Positions 32,507-43,985 of a stretch of 60,000 nucleotides of DNA are shown in pieces. Within the stretch, counting starts at the first letter, position 1. Each line of letters starts with the position of its first letter. The stretch covers positions 54,605,053 to 54,665,052 of the forward strand of contig CM060732.1 in the NCBI GenBank assembly GCA_030704615.1, written 5' to 3'. This DNA is from Takakia lepidozioides. Lineage: Eukaryota; Streptophyta; Takakiopsida; Takakiales; Takakiaceae. Under the pieces are notes generated by a model, which saw only the letters and a list, made by a program, of their open reading frames with translations, did not search any database and was not told where the DNA came from. The translations under genes were made by a program, and so were the position numbers.

Positions 32507-33517
32507 ATGGAGGAGGCGCAGGAGGAGGCATTTGTGGAGGAGGAGCAGCAGCATCATGGGCCTTACATGGTGGACCAGCTGCAGTCATGTGGGATAGCCG
32601 CAGCGGATATCAAGAAGCTGAAGGAGGCAGGGTACTGTACCGTGGAGGCAGTTGCGTACTCTGCGAAGAAGGACCTGGTGACGATCAAAGGCATCAGTGA
32701 GGCGAAGGTTGATAAGCTTACGGAAGCTGCGACGAAGCTGGTGCCCATGGGCTTCACAAGTGCCAAACAGATGCATGAGCAGCGGGCAGAGATCATTCAA
32801 ATTTCTACAGGATCCAAGGAACTCGACAAGATTCTTGAGGGGGGCGTTGAAACGGGATCCATCACTGAAATCTATGGGGAATATAGGACCGGAAAGAGCC
32901 AGTTGTGCCATACGATGTGTGTCACTTGCCAACTGCCTCTTGACCAGGGAGGTGGTGAAGGAAAAGCTCTGTACATTGATGCAGAAGGCACCTTCAGACC
33001 ACAGAGGCTGATACAAATTGCGGAAAGGTATGGATTGAATGGAAGTGATGTCCTGGACAATGTCGCATATGCTCGTGCCTACAACACGGATCATCAATCA
33101 AAGCTTCTGATGGAGGCAGCATCCATGATGGCGGACACGAGGTTTGCGTTGATGGTGATAGATAGTGCTACTGCTCTGTATCGCACTGATTACTCAGGCC
33201 GGGGTGAGTTGTCTGCCAGGCAAGTGCATCTTGGACGGTTTCTAAGAAGCCTCCAGAAACTGGCAGATGAATTTGGGGTGGCAGTTGTAGTGACAAATCA
33301 GGTGGTGGCACAAGTTGACGGAGGAGCAGTTTTTGCTGGTCCTCAGGTCAAGCCTATTGGCGGCAACATAATGGCTCATGCTTCAACGACCAGGTTGTCT
33401 TTACGGAAGGGGCGTGGCGAGGAGCGGATCTGCAAGGTGGTGTCCTCTCCCTGCCTGGCTGAGCAGGAGGCACGATTCCAAATCGCTCCTGAGGGTGTCA
33501 CTGATGTGAAAGACTAG
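32507..33517 (+). CDS. RAD51: RAD51 recombinase, intronless
   Basis: A 336-residue frame aligned end to end with eukaryotic RAD51. It forms filaments on single-stranded DNA and drives strand exchange in homologous recombination in the nucleus. Visible parts: a Glu-rich N-tail (1-17), helix-hairpin-helix domain (about 20-80, [10 protein letters not shown]), the FxxA-type polymerisation motif FTSA (83-86), Walker A GEYRTGKS (124-131, with Ser in place of the usual Thr), Walker B LMVID (215-219), and DNA-binding loops near 227-235 and 265-290. Wording at [22 protein letters not shown] and the end GVTDVKD fit RAD51 rather than DMC1. No introns interrupt it, unlike flowering-plant RAD51; intronless RAD51 genes are known from the moss Physcomitrium. 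Either that ancestral state or retroposition fits; no poly(A) remnant is evident at 33518. The start ATG 32507 follows a GA-rich 5' leader. Confidence 0.95.
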   Translation: MEEAQEEAFVEEEQQHHGPYMVDQLQSCGIAAADIKKLKEAGYCTVEAVAYSAKKDLVTIKGISEAKVDKLTEAATKLVPMGFTSAKQMHEQRAEIIQISTGSKELDKILEGGVETGSITEIYGEYRTGKSQLCHTMCVTCQLPLDQGGGEGKALYIDAEGTFRPQRLIQIAERYGLNGSDVLDNVAYARAYNTDHQSKLLMEAASMMADTRFALMVIDSATALYRTDYSGRGELSARQVHLGRFLRSLQKLADEFGVAVVVTNQVVAQVDGGAVFAGPQVKPIGGNIMAHASTTRLSLRKGRGEERICKVVSSPCLAEQEARFQIAPEGVTDVKD

Positions 33518-34930
33518 GGTTAATCTCCTTGTTGCCACTCACACTTTAGGTATTGTGAAGCATTTCACCGAATGTGTATCTAACTTGAAACTGGAAATGT
33601 CACTCATGTGAAGCATTGGGGATGCTATTGGCGGCAATGCAGTCTGGGAGTAACCATGTCTCAAAGTGGCCTCCTTGCAGCACATTTTGTCAGACCTGAG
33701 TTCAGGACTGCCCACCATAGCCCTCGGGTACTATTAGAAGGAGCGCTAGGGTACCCTCGGATTCCCTTCAGTCTAATGTCCTGATAAATCACGCTGTGAC
33801 CAGATGTCATAGCTGCTCATAGCTGTGGTGTACCTGTTGGCCCAACCTTCAGAACACCATTGATTTCAGGGGTCTTGTTGCATAGTTATTTTTCTCAATT
33901 AAAATCTGCATTTGTAGTTGGACAATTGCCTAACAGGCTACTGTTTACATGAAGCTGGGATTCATGCCTTCTCACACAGGTAGATGTCTAGTATGAAGAG
34001 GGCCAACTGGTGGTCTGGTTTGCAGGGTTGGCTTGCATGTCTGTCATAAGCTTCCTGTTGTTTTGTTGATGAGAGCAATGCAATCAGTACAGACTGCAAA
34101 GACGTGTTGTAATGCGCTGATGAGTGAGCTGTTCCACACAACCTGGGATATTTCTAGGGTGCATCAGATGAAATGGTTTCTCTAGATTTGATCGAATCTT
34201 GGGATAGAATGTATGTCAGCCAACAAGTGAAACGCATGCATGGTGTTGTGACAAATGAACCTTCGGCTTCACTAGCAAACAAATGGCATGGACACCATGA
34301 AGGATTGCATTATGGGTGCTCCACACAAAACTTGCAAGAAATGTGGGTGTAAGAACTGGTTTGGTGGTTATAGATGCAATGATCATGATTCTTCAGATTT
34401 TTCACAAGAGCTTAGAAAGAAATTGCTGTGTCCACTAGGGCCCATAGAAAACCACAAGCATGGCAATCAAGCCCCTGAGACATTAGGTCTCTTTCTTGAA
34501 TCCCAATATGATTGAGTACCATTGAAAGTTCCACACAAAGCAAAAGGTTCTGCCTTCATGGAGCAGGTGCCTCTGCATCTCTATTTGAGAGTTAAATCTC
34601 AAACATCTCAAATTTTTTTGAATGTTCGAGTTATTCAATGCTACAGATCAGCAATGTTATCTCTCTACCTCTGTGGAATTCTCACCTCTTCAGGAAGGGT
34701 ATCCCAACAAACAGACAGACTCATGTTCTCTCAAGTTGTTTCCAATGGATCTTGATCTATTTTTTATTCTACACTAGGTCTGGAAGGAGGTTGCAACTGT
34801 GGTAAGTTTGGAGAACAGAATGCTCCCTAGAATGAAGAAGCAATCTCACATCTAGATCCAGATCAGGTACAACACCTTCATAGACTTCAGAGGTCTCTCT
34901 AACCATGTACAGCTCCATGCAAAGGAATGT
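33518..34930. other. Intergenic between RAD51 and the methyltransferase gene
   Basis: It likely holds both 3' UTRs (the genes converge). A frame at 34288-34515 has paired cysteines (CKKCGCKNW) but no family match, and is probably chance. Confidence 0.4.
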
Positions 34931-35944
34931 TCAAGGCCAGGCATGGGTATAAAATCCTCTAGCTCGCAGTTCAGCAAACAGGTGGGTGGCATCCTCAAGT
35001 GTGCGATTAAACTTGTTCCAACCGAAAACAGTCATTCTGGGGTGGTGGTAGTGGATCTCCACAAACAACTCATCAATAATATCTGCCATGGTAGGGTCTT
35101 GGATCCACCTCTCGAGAATTGGCCATTCAAATCCCTCTATGTCCATCTTCACCACAACGGTGTCAGCTGCCGTAAGCTTCAATTCCTGTTTGATGAAGCG
35201 CGTTATGTTGATGGTCGTGGTAGCCATGTCATCGAAGTCGGAGACACGGCTGTAGTAAATCTTTATGACATCAAGCATACCCTGTGGAACACTTGCTTGC
35301 TCTTTCACTCGGGTTGGGTCTTCATCCTCAAAACTCCAGTTCATGTCTTCCTGAAGTCCGGCATTCGGTATTCTCAGCAAAGATTTATCCATTTCAAATG
35401 CGTGGACCTCCGTGAAGTCGCAGGGATACATTCTCTGAAACCATTGTATGCTTGTTTGAAAAGCATTTGCTCCGAGATCCAAGTAAACGCGACGATTTCT
35501 TTTATTAAGATTGATCTTGCTCCCTAGGAGCCATGGCAGAAGATGAGTTCTGTCTTCATAGTCCGTAGCAAACCTAAGGCTGTAACCTCTTCGAAAGTTG
35601 TTGAAAGAATCCAGGCTCTCAATCAGTTGCCCCTTCACTCTACACAAGGCCGGCTGCCCAATCCACTTCATCTGATTCCACGCACTCCAAGTCATTTCTG
35701 GTGACTGCAAAGCTGCATCCGGAAGGTGTCCCTCCACAGAGGTACAGATGAAAACATTCTCTTCTGACCCAGGCATGCTGTGTAACTTTGCCCGAGGCCA
35801 CTTAGAGCCGAAGAAATTTGAGGATGTATCCAAACCAATGTAGCTGGCGAGAATGAAAATAATGAAGTACAGTAGCCAATGAGGTGTTTCACGGGCGGCG
35901 AGAATCGTGCGGAGGGTCGTAATTGCCATCGCAGCGCACACCAA
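34931..35944 (-). CDS. Membrane-anchored FkbM-like methyltransferase (plant DUF7870-like)
   Basis: A 337-residue intronless frame on the minus strand. Residues 22-38 form a single N-terminal membrane helix (LLYFIIFILASYIGL), so it is probably a type II protein of the secretory pathway. The SAM-binding motif I is LDLGAN (155-160), with an acidic end of the next strand at HAFEMD (181-186) and the FkbM-type motif VVVKMDIEGFEW (263-274), followed by ELFVEIHYHHPRM. This combination is typical of FkbM-like methyltransferases, including a plant family annotated as S-adenosylmethionine-dependent methyltransferases with DUF7870. The substrate is unknown, with glycans plausible. The first ATG (35944) is used; Met6 could serve too. 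Confidence 0.85.
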   Translation of the reverse strand: MVCAAMAITTLRTILAARETPHWLLYFIIFILASYIGLDTSSNFFGSKWPRAKLHSMPGSEENVFICTSVEGHLPDAALQSPEMTWSAWNQMKWIGQPALCRVKGQLIESLDSFNNFRRGYSLRFATDYEDRTHLLPWLLGSKINLNKRNRRVYLDLGANAFQTSIQWFQRMYPCDFTEVHAFEMDKSLLRIPNAGLQEDMNWSFEDEDPTRVKEQASVPQGMLDVIKIYYSRVSDFDDMATTTINITRFIKQELKLTAADTVVVKMDIEGFEWPILERWIQDPTMADIIDELFVEIHYHHPRMTVFGWNKFNRTLEDATHLFAELRARGFYTHAWP

Positions 35945-36925
35945 TGTAGTTACTCTAAGGTTGAATGAATCCCAATCCTCCAGGACACGATTCCTCCTTG
36001 ATTTCTCTTTGCTTCATAGTAATTATGGCTGTCCCATATGCAGCTGCCTTAGATCCACATGTCTAAGCAGCTCTTTCCTCCCGCTCAATCGACCATACAG
36101 GATTGTCTTGCAACTGCGGCCCAGGAGAACTTCGATATGTACTTTTGCAAGTCCATAATAAGCACATCACATGGCACATAGAGTACTTCGACTCCACTGC
36201 TACGCTCACTTCTCCACTCAGAACCCGTTGAAACATACCTAACCCTTAAGATCAATAGTCACGTCAACTGAAGATTGATAGACCAGTAGTGGGCAGAACT
36301 CGGATTTTTCATGATTAGCGCCGATGTGCAGTAACATAATTTGATGGATACATGTGCTCCTCAGCACCCCGGTACTTGAAACTATGTCCCACTTGTAGGA
36401 AGCCATCTCTGAAGGCAGTTGAACCTGCTCCAGCCTAAATCGTCGCTCTTGAGGAACACTGCTTGCAGTCACGTTGCGTGCGAAGATGAAAGCGAAGAGA
36501 CAGAAACGTGCGAGAAAATGCAGACGTAGCAAAGAAGGAGAGAGACAACCTAACTGACCTGGATGGATGCACACATCTCACGTGGATGGATGAATCTTAA
36601 ATGTCGTGCCTTGTTTTACCATTCAAGTGCGGCTCATACTGGATGAACTGGATGAACGCTTACTCATCCAGGTGATGGTACCTCTGAAGCTTAGGTCATG
36701 GTCAAGAGATGAACGACTGTGCGTCTCTCTGTGTGTGCACGTGTGGTTGACTGGCTGCAATCTGTCCAAATGGATGTAGATGTATGATGGATGGAATCAC
36801 CTTACTTGAGTTGGATGGATGAAGATGACGTGTCTGACGCGCCGTTCTGGAGAGAGGGACGTGTCGCTGCACGCGCATTTTGCCGCGTGATAGTGGATGA
36901 GGGCTACGAAAACTCAGATGAAAGC
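35945..36925. other. 5' flank of the methyltransferase gene
   Basis: Promoter-side sequence for the minus-strand gene. A minus frame at 36574-36239 (111 codons, hydrophobic near its start) has no recognisable domain and could be an upstream exon or chance. Confidence 0.35.
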
Positions 36926-37440
36926 TCGTTGTCATCCGTTGATTAGGTTACGATATAAGCCTTGTGCGTGCAGTCAGCAGGGAGTGGTGAACAGAAGAAG
37001 AGCGTCGTTGGGGGTGACGGTATGGTACTTATTAATGTGATGCTTCTGACGCTGGTGTCTCACTAGAGTGCTTGGCTTGGCATGCCAGGCTTGTGGTTTG
37101 GATTTTTTGATTGTGTTCACAGATGTCCTTGTCTGCTTGTTTTCTGTATTCACTTTGCCTGTTTTCTGTCTGTTTTGATTCCTTGTTGCGTTTTAGTGTC
37201 ATTTTTCATCTTCAGCTGTGTTGGATGTCCCGAGTTTACCATTTCGCCACTGCGGATGAGGCTTTGTGCCTTGACACATTCTTGAGTGAGCCCAGCATCC
37301 GTCTGCGTGTCTCACTCGCATTGTGTTAACTGCACTGATTAGGATAGATTCCTTTCATGAGGTTTCTTGAAGCATTTTTGCCAATCTCCTTAGAAGGTGC
37401 TTTCGATGTGGTTCAAATTTCTCCATCATGTTAAAGCAGT
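36926..37440 (+). repeat. Unidentified dispersed repeat, copy 1
   Basis: 'gtgcttggcttggca', 'cttgtggtttggat' and 'tgattccttgttgcg' occur here (37068-37190) and again in order at 40508-40630. The right part (about 37177-37430) is matched, inverted, at 43990-44270, including 'gttaactgcactgattagga' and 'catgaggtttcttgaagcat'. The block has no recognised ORF. It could be a gene fragment or a mobile element whose ends are not identified. Confidence 0.7.
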
Positions 37441-37925
37441 TCAATGGTTCTGTTGGTGTCCCTTGAGCCCCCCTGAGTCCTATGGACGAAATGAATCTCT
37501 TTCTTTATCTTTTCATTCTCCCTCTTTTTGCTTTCTAAGACCCAGTTTCCTGCAAGTGGATTTTAATGGCTGTAAGCAAGGCCGAGTCTCATATATTGTG
37601 CTCAGGTCAAACTTCACAAAAGTGTCCTCAAGATTCTAGCATTCTGTATACCTCTAAGGGTGCTTCAAAACCAATGTTCGGCAGTCAATGAGTACATCCT
37701 CTGTATGTCCGGCTTTCCCATTTTTTGGAATCTGTTTTGTAACCCCTCAGGAGTTGATTCTTTGCAGAAGCTGGATGAGTGGAGGAAGGAGATTGAATGT
37801 TGTGACTTGTGACCTCCTTTTCTTTAGTGGCAACATGCCGTTTGGAACGAGGTCTAGTCCTTAAACACTGTAGCTTGATAGGAATGTGCCTAAGTTACTA
37901 AAATTTGCAGTCGGCGAGTGGCATC
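37441..37925. other. Unassigned sequence
   Basis: No coding region, repeat ends or RNA gene recognised. Confidence 0.3.
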
Positions 37926-38684
37926 AATTGACAGACATCTCAAAGACAGTCCAAGATTGCGAGGGTCATGGTCCCTAGATATGGATGGCACCCCCCGATC
38001 CGTAGGCACCTGGATCACTCAAAATCTCTAGTGGGTGGGGCATGTTTGAAAATGCCCTTTCTGCAGACCGCACCTGAAGGGTAGGTGCAAGGATCTCATT
38101 ATCCACATGTAACTCCGGAAGCTGTACTGCGTACATCCCACTTCCTTCTGGTAGCAAAGGGTGGGCAGGGGCCTGGCTGTCTTCAGGTTGTAGGATGATC
38201 ATTTGGCCCATTGGGGCATACAGCAGTCTCTGCTCATGCACACAGCAAATCCAGAGTTTCTATGTCAGAACAAAAAGGACCATAATTACTAAAGATATGT
38301 CTTCATGCTCAACCCACATCCAGATACGTGAAAGGCTCACAAGCACATGCAAGACATATAGGCACACCAAGAGCTATCTGAGTACCTGGTGCAGAAGGTA
38401 GGAATGTTTGCGGAAGGTTCCATTGACTCGCTTCAGAACCTCAGCAAATGTGGTGTGGTCTGGATAGTCAGAGGAAAATGTGCGGCGAACGAGATCACGG
38501 TGCATTACAACCGACTGAATATGGCAAGGCACAGTCCCAGCTGTCTCAGCAGATGGTCACCCTCACACATTATAGAAGGTGCGCCAAATGTATAAACTGG
38601 TAATAATGCGGACGATGGAACTGCACCTCGAAATCGAAGCATGAGACAGAGAAGTACGGCGATACTGCCACCCTCTTTCTCCAT
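37926..38684 (-). pseudogene. PLIP-type plastid lipase, truncated and frameshifted
   Basis: Minus-strand exons match the C-terminal half of plant PLIP-type (class 3 lipase, phospholipase A1) proteins. Exon 38684-38386 reads [39 protein letters not shown], then in a shifted frame [19 protein letters not shown] (holding the catalytic Asp region) and VNGTFRKHSYLLHQ up to a gt donor. After an intron, exon 38229 downward reads RLLYAPMGQMIILQP and PHPLEILSDPGAYGSGGAIH. A frame change near 38530 and another at about 37985 (the expected RDHD follows in a different frame) break it. The exons with the nucleophile GHSLG motif and N-terminus are not found upstream on the minus strand. Functional relatives act on chloroplast lipids; this copy is probably dead. 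Confidence 0.75.
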
Positions 38685-38699
38685 TGGTAAGCTGTCAGT

Positions 38700-39870
38700 G
38701 TACTTAAGATGGGGAGAGATACTGTTCCCTCTACCAAAGCTAATCTGGGATCGCTCATTGAAGGACTCAGAAGTGAAAGGTGGAAGAAAGTGGGTGAATT
38801 GTTGCAACTTGAGGCCAACGATGGCAGGGCAGGGTTGCAGAAAGCCCTGAAGGTATGTGTGTATGTGTTTCCTTTTCCTGGGATGCAGACAAGGAAAAGG
38901 AAACACGCAAACACATACACACATACCCTCAGGGCTTTCTGAGAAGACGTGCATGGGAATCAGACACTTGGTGAAGTGGAGTGTGAATTCTTTACATATG
39001 ATAATGTCATTTGAGCTGCCACACACCCCAACATCTATTTTATTAGGTGCTTCTGCCATGTTGAGCCCCCTACCTCTTCTTCAGCCTGACCTGAAGGCCA
39101 TGGTCTACACCTTGGGTACTTCCAACAGGCCTCAAGGGACTTACAAAATGCAGGAGAATCTCATGGTGTAACTATGGATGAGATCTTCAAGTTGTGATAT
39201 GCTTATGCACCGTCCGTATATGTGCAATCAATTGGTTAGGGCCTGTTTGTGTCACACTTGATCCCTTTGTCTCTCCAGGGAGTGTATTGGCAGTTGTTCT
39301 ATACAAGTCTCAAATGCAAAACTTTCTACTCCATAGACTCTTCCTGCTTGTATTCCACTCACTGTTGAGTAGAGGGACCCCAGAAATTAGGAAAAGCTGC
39401 CGTGTGATGCCTTCTATACCGATGCTGTTGCAATTACACAAGTTCCACCAATCAAATCCTTCACTTGGGATTTGGTGTCAAATCCACATTATGAAAGGAA
39501 ATTTGTGGCGAGATGGAAGAAACTTTTCGAGGGAAGCCCCCATCTCTCATTTTCATGTATGCTACACTTCAAGTGAAATGAAGAGCATCTGGATTGGGTA
39601 GCGCATCATACAGTGAAATTCATGTAGCCTAATCTTAATTTGATCTTCAGCCTAGTACCAAGCTTGGGAAGCCTTTAGAGGTTTTGGAGAGAAGACATTG
39701 ATTATTTCCACTGGAGTACCAAAGGGGGAGCAGGAGAGGAGAGGGGGAGAAAAAAATGAAATGAAAGAAACTTTCCAATGTACGTGGAAGGCAGGATACA
39801 AGAAAGAGAGTGGGGGCCCTATGTGGTTAGGGGGGGCGGGATGTGAGAAGGACAAGGGAAGAGAACAGAC
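38700..39870. other. Unassigned sequence around the hairpin
   Basis: A plus-strand exon-like frame (38709-38852, [16 protein letters not shown]..., ending at a gtatgtg donor) looks protein-like but is not recognised. Other frames up to 39600 are not supported. Confidence 0.3.
38839..38940. repeat. Long near-perfect inverted repeat (hairpin)
   Basis: The left arm (38839-38878, starting agaaagccctgaaggtatg) pairs with the right arm (38893-38940, ending acataccctcagggctttct). The loop is 14 bases. The arms differ by one base near the start and an 8-base insertion in the right arm. A transcript would form a stem of about 40 base pairs. The left arm begins in an exon-like frame (38709-38852, ending at aaggtatgtg). 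Confidence 0.85.
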
Positions 39871-40072
39871 CTGATGGGCAGGAACAGCATCAGGATCCAA
39901 GAGATCCTGTGATTCAGTTACTATAGCTAGTGTTTGGCTGGTGTCATGCAGCTGCTGCCATGCATGTGCCACAGCCCTGGGCACCTTGACCAACCACAGA
40001 GCAGATTCTGCCCTATCTAACTCCAGGGATGATGGCCCTACTCCCAGCCTTTCCTCGTCACCCCCACTTACT
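39871..40072 (-). pseudogene. Lone TFIIF-beta-like N-terminal exon
   Basis: On the minus strand the frame reads SSLELDRAESALWLVKVPRA, VAHAWQQL and ends PAHQ before a gt donor (complement of 39869-39870). The pattern L-E-x4-A-x4-W-L-x-K-x-P-x2-V-x2-x-W matches the N-terminus of plant transcription factor IIF beta subunit (RAP30). A stop (taa) lies just upstream at about 40075-40077, and the expected next exons are not seen. It is therefore probably a captured or relic exon. The identification rests on about 25 positions. Confidence 0.45.
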
Positions 40073-40404
40073 AGTTAGGACTTCCTCTACGGAACGCCCC
40101 AACTGATGAGTAACTTGCACAATTACGCACAGGGCTACCCACCTTCATTTTGTAGGCCAGTTTCTGTAGGAGCGTGTTGTCACCTTGGTGGGTGAATGTC
40201 ACGAAGATCTCCAGAGAGCAGAAATCAGCGGGGACACATTCAAAACCTACTTTTAACCCGTCACATGAAAGCTGTCCTTGTACCTTCCTAGATGCTCTAA
40301 TCGAAAAGGAGCTGGTGATGGGAGTGATGGTTGCCTGTGATTAGTGATACTGCAACTACATGAGGCTGAGGCTTACTGCTCAAAGAGCATGTGAAAGCGC
40401 GGCG

Positions 40405-40690
40405 CTATCCGTTGATTAGGCAACACTAAGCATGTTGTGTGACAGAGAGGGCGATGCGAGGAAGAGCGTCGCTGTGGGCGAGGGTATGGTGGAGTGATGC
40501 TTCTACAGTGCTTGGCTTGGCACGTCGAGCTTGTGGTTTGGATCTTTTGATTGCATTTGCAGATGCCATTGTCTTCTATTTTTTTCAGCTTTGACTTTGG
40601 CCGTGTCCTGTCTGTTTGATTCCTTGTTGCGGTTTAGGTGTCATTTTCACCTTTGAACAGCTTTGTTAGATATCCGGAGTCTGGATGGAT
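40405..40690 (+). repeat. Unidentified dispersed repeat, copy 2
   Basis: Matches copy 1 (about 36926-37240) through 'cgttgattagg', 'gaagagcgtcg', 'gtgatgcttct', 'gtgcttggcttggca' and 'tgattccttgttgcg'. It is about 3.46 kb downstream in the same orientation, so the PLIP and TFIIF-like pieces sit between two direct copies. Confidence 0.7.
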
Positions 40691-43600
40691 ATCCTTCGGA
40701 GCTTACTATGCAACAATTTGCAGGAATAGGACCCATCACTCAATCAATAGAAACCTCAAATATGTAATTAATCACGATTAATCTCGCAATCTGTTTGTTG
40801 GTAGCTAGCACACGAAATCTTCCTTGTCTGCACCTTACATCAAGAGAATCTGGTTTCACGACTCGTGCGATTTTTGTTGGCTGCCTTCTTGAAAGCCACG
40901 TTGTTGCAATGCCTGCAATGAGCAACTTTTGGTGATGATTCGTAGTCGTTCAAAAGACAGTGAGGAATGCTACATTCTGTGCAGCCATGCGTATTGATTT
41001 GAAGCACGCCGAGAGAAACACTGCAACAAAATTTGGGAGATCATGAAGAGTCCATTTAACAGCTAAACTAGTCTCTACACCAAGCATGTGGTTTCAATAG
41101 ATCTGAGATCAACTCTGATCTTAGGTACCAAATACCTTGTAGAGTACAGTGACAGAGATTACTTGCATTGGATATAAGAATGTAGTGACATACTCAGTTT
41201 ATTGTGTGACCAGTTCAATCGCTAGTCCATTGTCAACCAAACAAACACCAGGGGATACTCGTCGGAACACATTTGGGTTCACCAAAACTGCAGAGGAGAA
41301 CATCCAATAGCGTGCGCACAAGAATGTTACTGTAGAGAATTTGTAACCGGACAGACATTAATAATCTGCACACTGAATTAGGGTGATACACCCTGCAAGG
41401 AGATTTTCATATCTTTCACTGCAATCCAGCCGAATTTCCCTCGGATTAACACTCAAAGTGGATCTAGACGGTTGCAGGTCCTGGTCAGCTTATTCTGTAG
41501 ATAGACAGCGCAAATGTCGAAAGCGAGGTCTCCGGGGGATCAGTTAGGGTAGATTAGCTTAGCACCCTCCTCCTCGCCTCATCCTAATTTGTAGCACCTT
41601 CGTAAAGTGAACTGCGATCATCCTAATTATCACATAGACAAACGTGAAAACATCTGCAGCTGAGCACTGTGCTAACTCCGAGCTCAGATGAGATCGAGTC
41701 TTTTCACCGCCCTTTCAAGATAAAAGGGCTCGAATGGACACGGATCATAAAAGCTTTCATCATTACCCGTAAACAAGTCTACCAGAGGCCCTCGAATGTC
41801 TAACGATGATCTGTCGAACTGATCTTGAATTCGCTTCGTACTTGGAGTATCTGAATGCTCGAAAACATGTGCTATCAAAGATCTGTAGACGACAGAACTG
41901 CTCAGAATTTGTATTTCTCATCAGTTCCTTTATGAACTTGCAGGACTAAGCTGTGAACAGCAATTGAAGCGAGTTCGTCATTGCAGCTTTAAGCACTGCT
42001 TGATCGAAGAGAAGGTGAGGCTCAATACAAAGCATGTAAGGGATTCAGCGATCGAGAATAGGACATACCTGTACATGTATACAGACACTATTTGAATTCA
42101 TGAAGAATTATTTAATGGCCTAGGTACCCCACGACCAGACAAGGACCCTGCAGGCGCGCATCATAATCTGATTACTAAGGTCAATGAGCACTATACTGGC
42201 TGTTCAACAATCTTGCAGTTCTTACCCTTGCAGCTTACAGAATCCAAGCAAATGGAACTAGAATGTACATCGATCATGTACTTGTGTCTGTTCAAGCTCT
42301 AGACATTCTGCATATTGTCATTGAATTGCTAACATTTGAGCACGGCAGACTAATTTACTGCATAGCCCTGGGGCAGATTTTTCACTTCAGGAAGCCACTA
42401 TGATCACTATGTAGCTGCATGACTCGGACTGTATGAATTCATGCATATACGATCCTTGAAAGTGCTGTCGGAGTCTGGCCGAGATACTTGAGTCAAGTTC
42501 AGCCAACATGGTCGAGAACAAGGTACTTCTAGAAGACTTGTGGATTCATCTGAGTTGTTGTATGTACATACATTGAATCAATTCATGAGATCAGCACATG
42601 GGGATCCAGATGTGACAGAGATGGTTCACACATTCGGAACACAATCTAGTCTATTTCATCTGGACCTACAGGTACTTTTAAGAACTTGAAATAAAGAAGT
42701 CCTAGGCCGACAGAGAATGAGGAGACCATTTGCTGGAAGCGTATTTATTTGCGGAGCTCGCTCAGAGAAGTTGAACTCGACATTTGTAACTATCAGTACT
42801 TGAGAACGACGCTCGCGATGCCCGGCCGTTGCTCAAGCTAAAGCGCTCTGCATGGCGTGCGTTACGGACAGCTGCAACGAAGTCATCACACCTCGGATAG
42901 ATCTGACGTTTCACCTTATTTCAAGAATAACTCCAGACTTTGACAGACTATGTACACGCTGATACAAACCAAAACAAAACTTGCGAAAATTGATGCGACA
43001 GCACTTTGTCATACAACTGAGAACCGCAAAGCTCACCCTGCTTAAAAGCAGTTCGAGGTAAGAGAAATCTGACCGCGGGGGAGGCCACCATGGCCCACCA
43101 TGTACATTTGCTTAAGCTGTAAAACCGAAGACAGACAGCAGAATCACTATTTAATGGCCAGGCTCCATTATATGACAAGATGTGGTTCAAAGAAGGGTTT
43201 GACACAGGCCAATGGTGCAGCAAAACATTGACAGGGACACGAACGTTATGCAACGGTTCAGGACTGCTTTTGGGAGCGGTACGACAGAAGGAAGCAGAAG
43301 AACGTCATTCCATGAGAGAACCTGGGGAGGTTTCATCAGACACTTCAGAGTCGCTCCATGGAACCTGGAGGATCAACCTCGGATCCAGTCGCCATCTTCA
43401 CCTGCACAACCACCGAGCGTGGACTGCGAGTTAATCCCAACTGTCGTACTTTTGTATACATTAGCCTAGATCCTGGGGACCCACAACAATGCAGAGTATT
43501 ATGCATTGATCAGGCTCGAATTATCCCATATCGATTGCCCATTTTCAGAACCCCGTGGAGGATATAAACCGGGGTGAGCTTCGAGGAAATGGCGGGTGGG

Positions 43601-43985
43601 GTGATGAGCGACTCGTTGAATTTTGGATAGTATTACATTCTGATACCCTCGTTCTCCATAGCTGCCTGGAATCTAAGCAAATAAGCACTCAGTCACATGA
43701 GGCTCCACCCATTGACTCTAACCCAACCCCAACCAGATTGGTCACACATCTCCATGAGTGACATGCTCGGAGACATAGTTACTTGCGAGCAACTACCTTG
43801 CAGTCTGACAAGCAATGTTGAGAACCTCAGGCCCAGTACAACACTTCTGCTGGCAGCCGGGTACCCACACATGGAGGTACAAAAAAGTTCAAGTCCGGGA
43901 AGTAACATTGTACTAGGTAGTGCCCTGGAATAAGGCCACTACGAGCTGTAAGAGATCCCAGTTTCCCATACCACGAGCAAGTTTA
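40691..43985. other. Long non-coding stretch, no feature recognised
   Basis: No open frame beyond about 100 codons, no recognised domain, no strong repeat. The frames at 43180-43570 and 41684-41878 (minus) have no family match. Confidence 0.45.

Noticed and set aside
32507-33517. DMC1 rather than RAD51
   Set aside because: The N-terminal domain wording and the [23 protein letters not shown] and GVTDVKD segments fit RAD51.
34288-34515. Small zinc-finger protein (CKKCGCKNW)
   Set aside because: Paired cysteines alone, no second metal pair in proper spacing, no homology.
38505-39059. Single 184-codon minus-strand gene
   Set aside because: Only its 3' part (below about 38684) is lipase-like; the rest runs through the hairpin and repeats and is not coding.
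39060-39171. TFIIF-beta C-terminal exon on the plus strand (phrase ending QGTYKMQENL)
   Set aside because: Similarity to the family's NQGTYELKPEYK end is slight, and the strand is opposite to the N-terminal-like exon at 39871-40072.
43180-43570. Overlapping plus-strand frames of 69-85 codons
   Set aside because: Three frames overlap and none shows a convincing domain; a vague likeness of one to the end of an ADP-ribosyltransferase domain was too weak to report.
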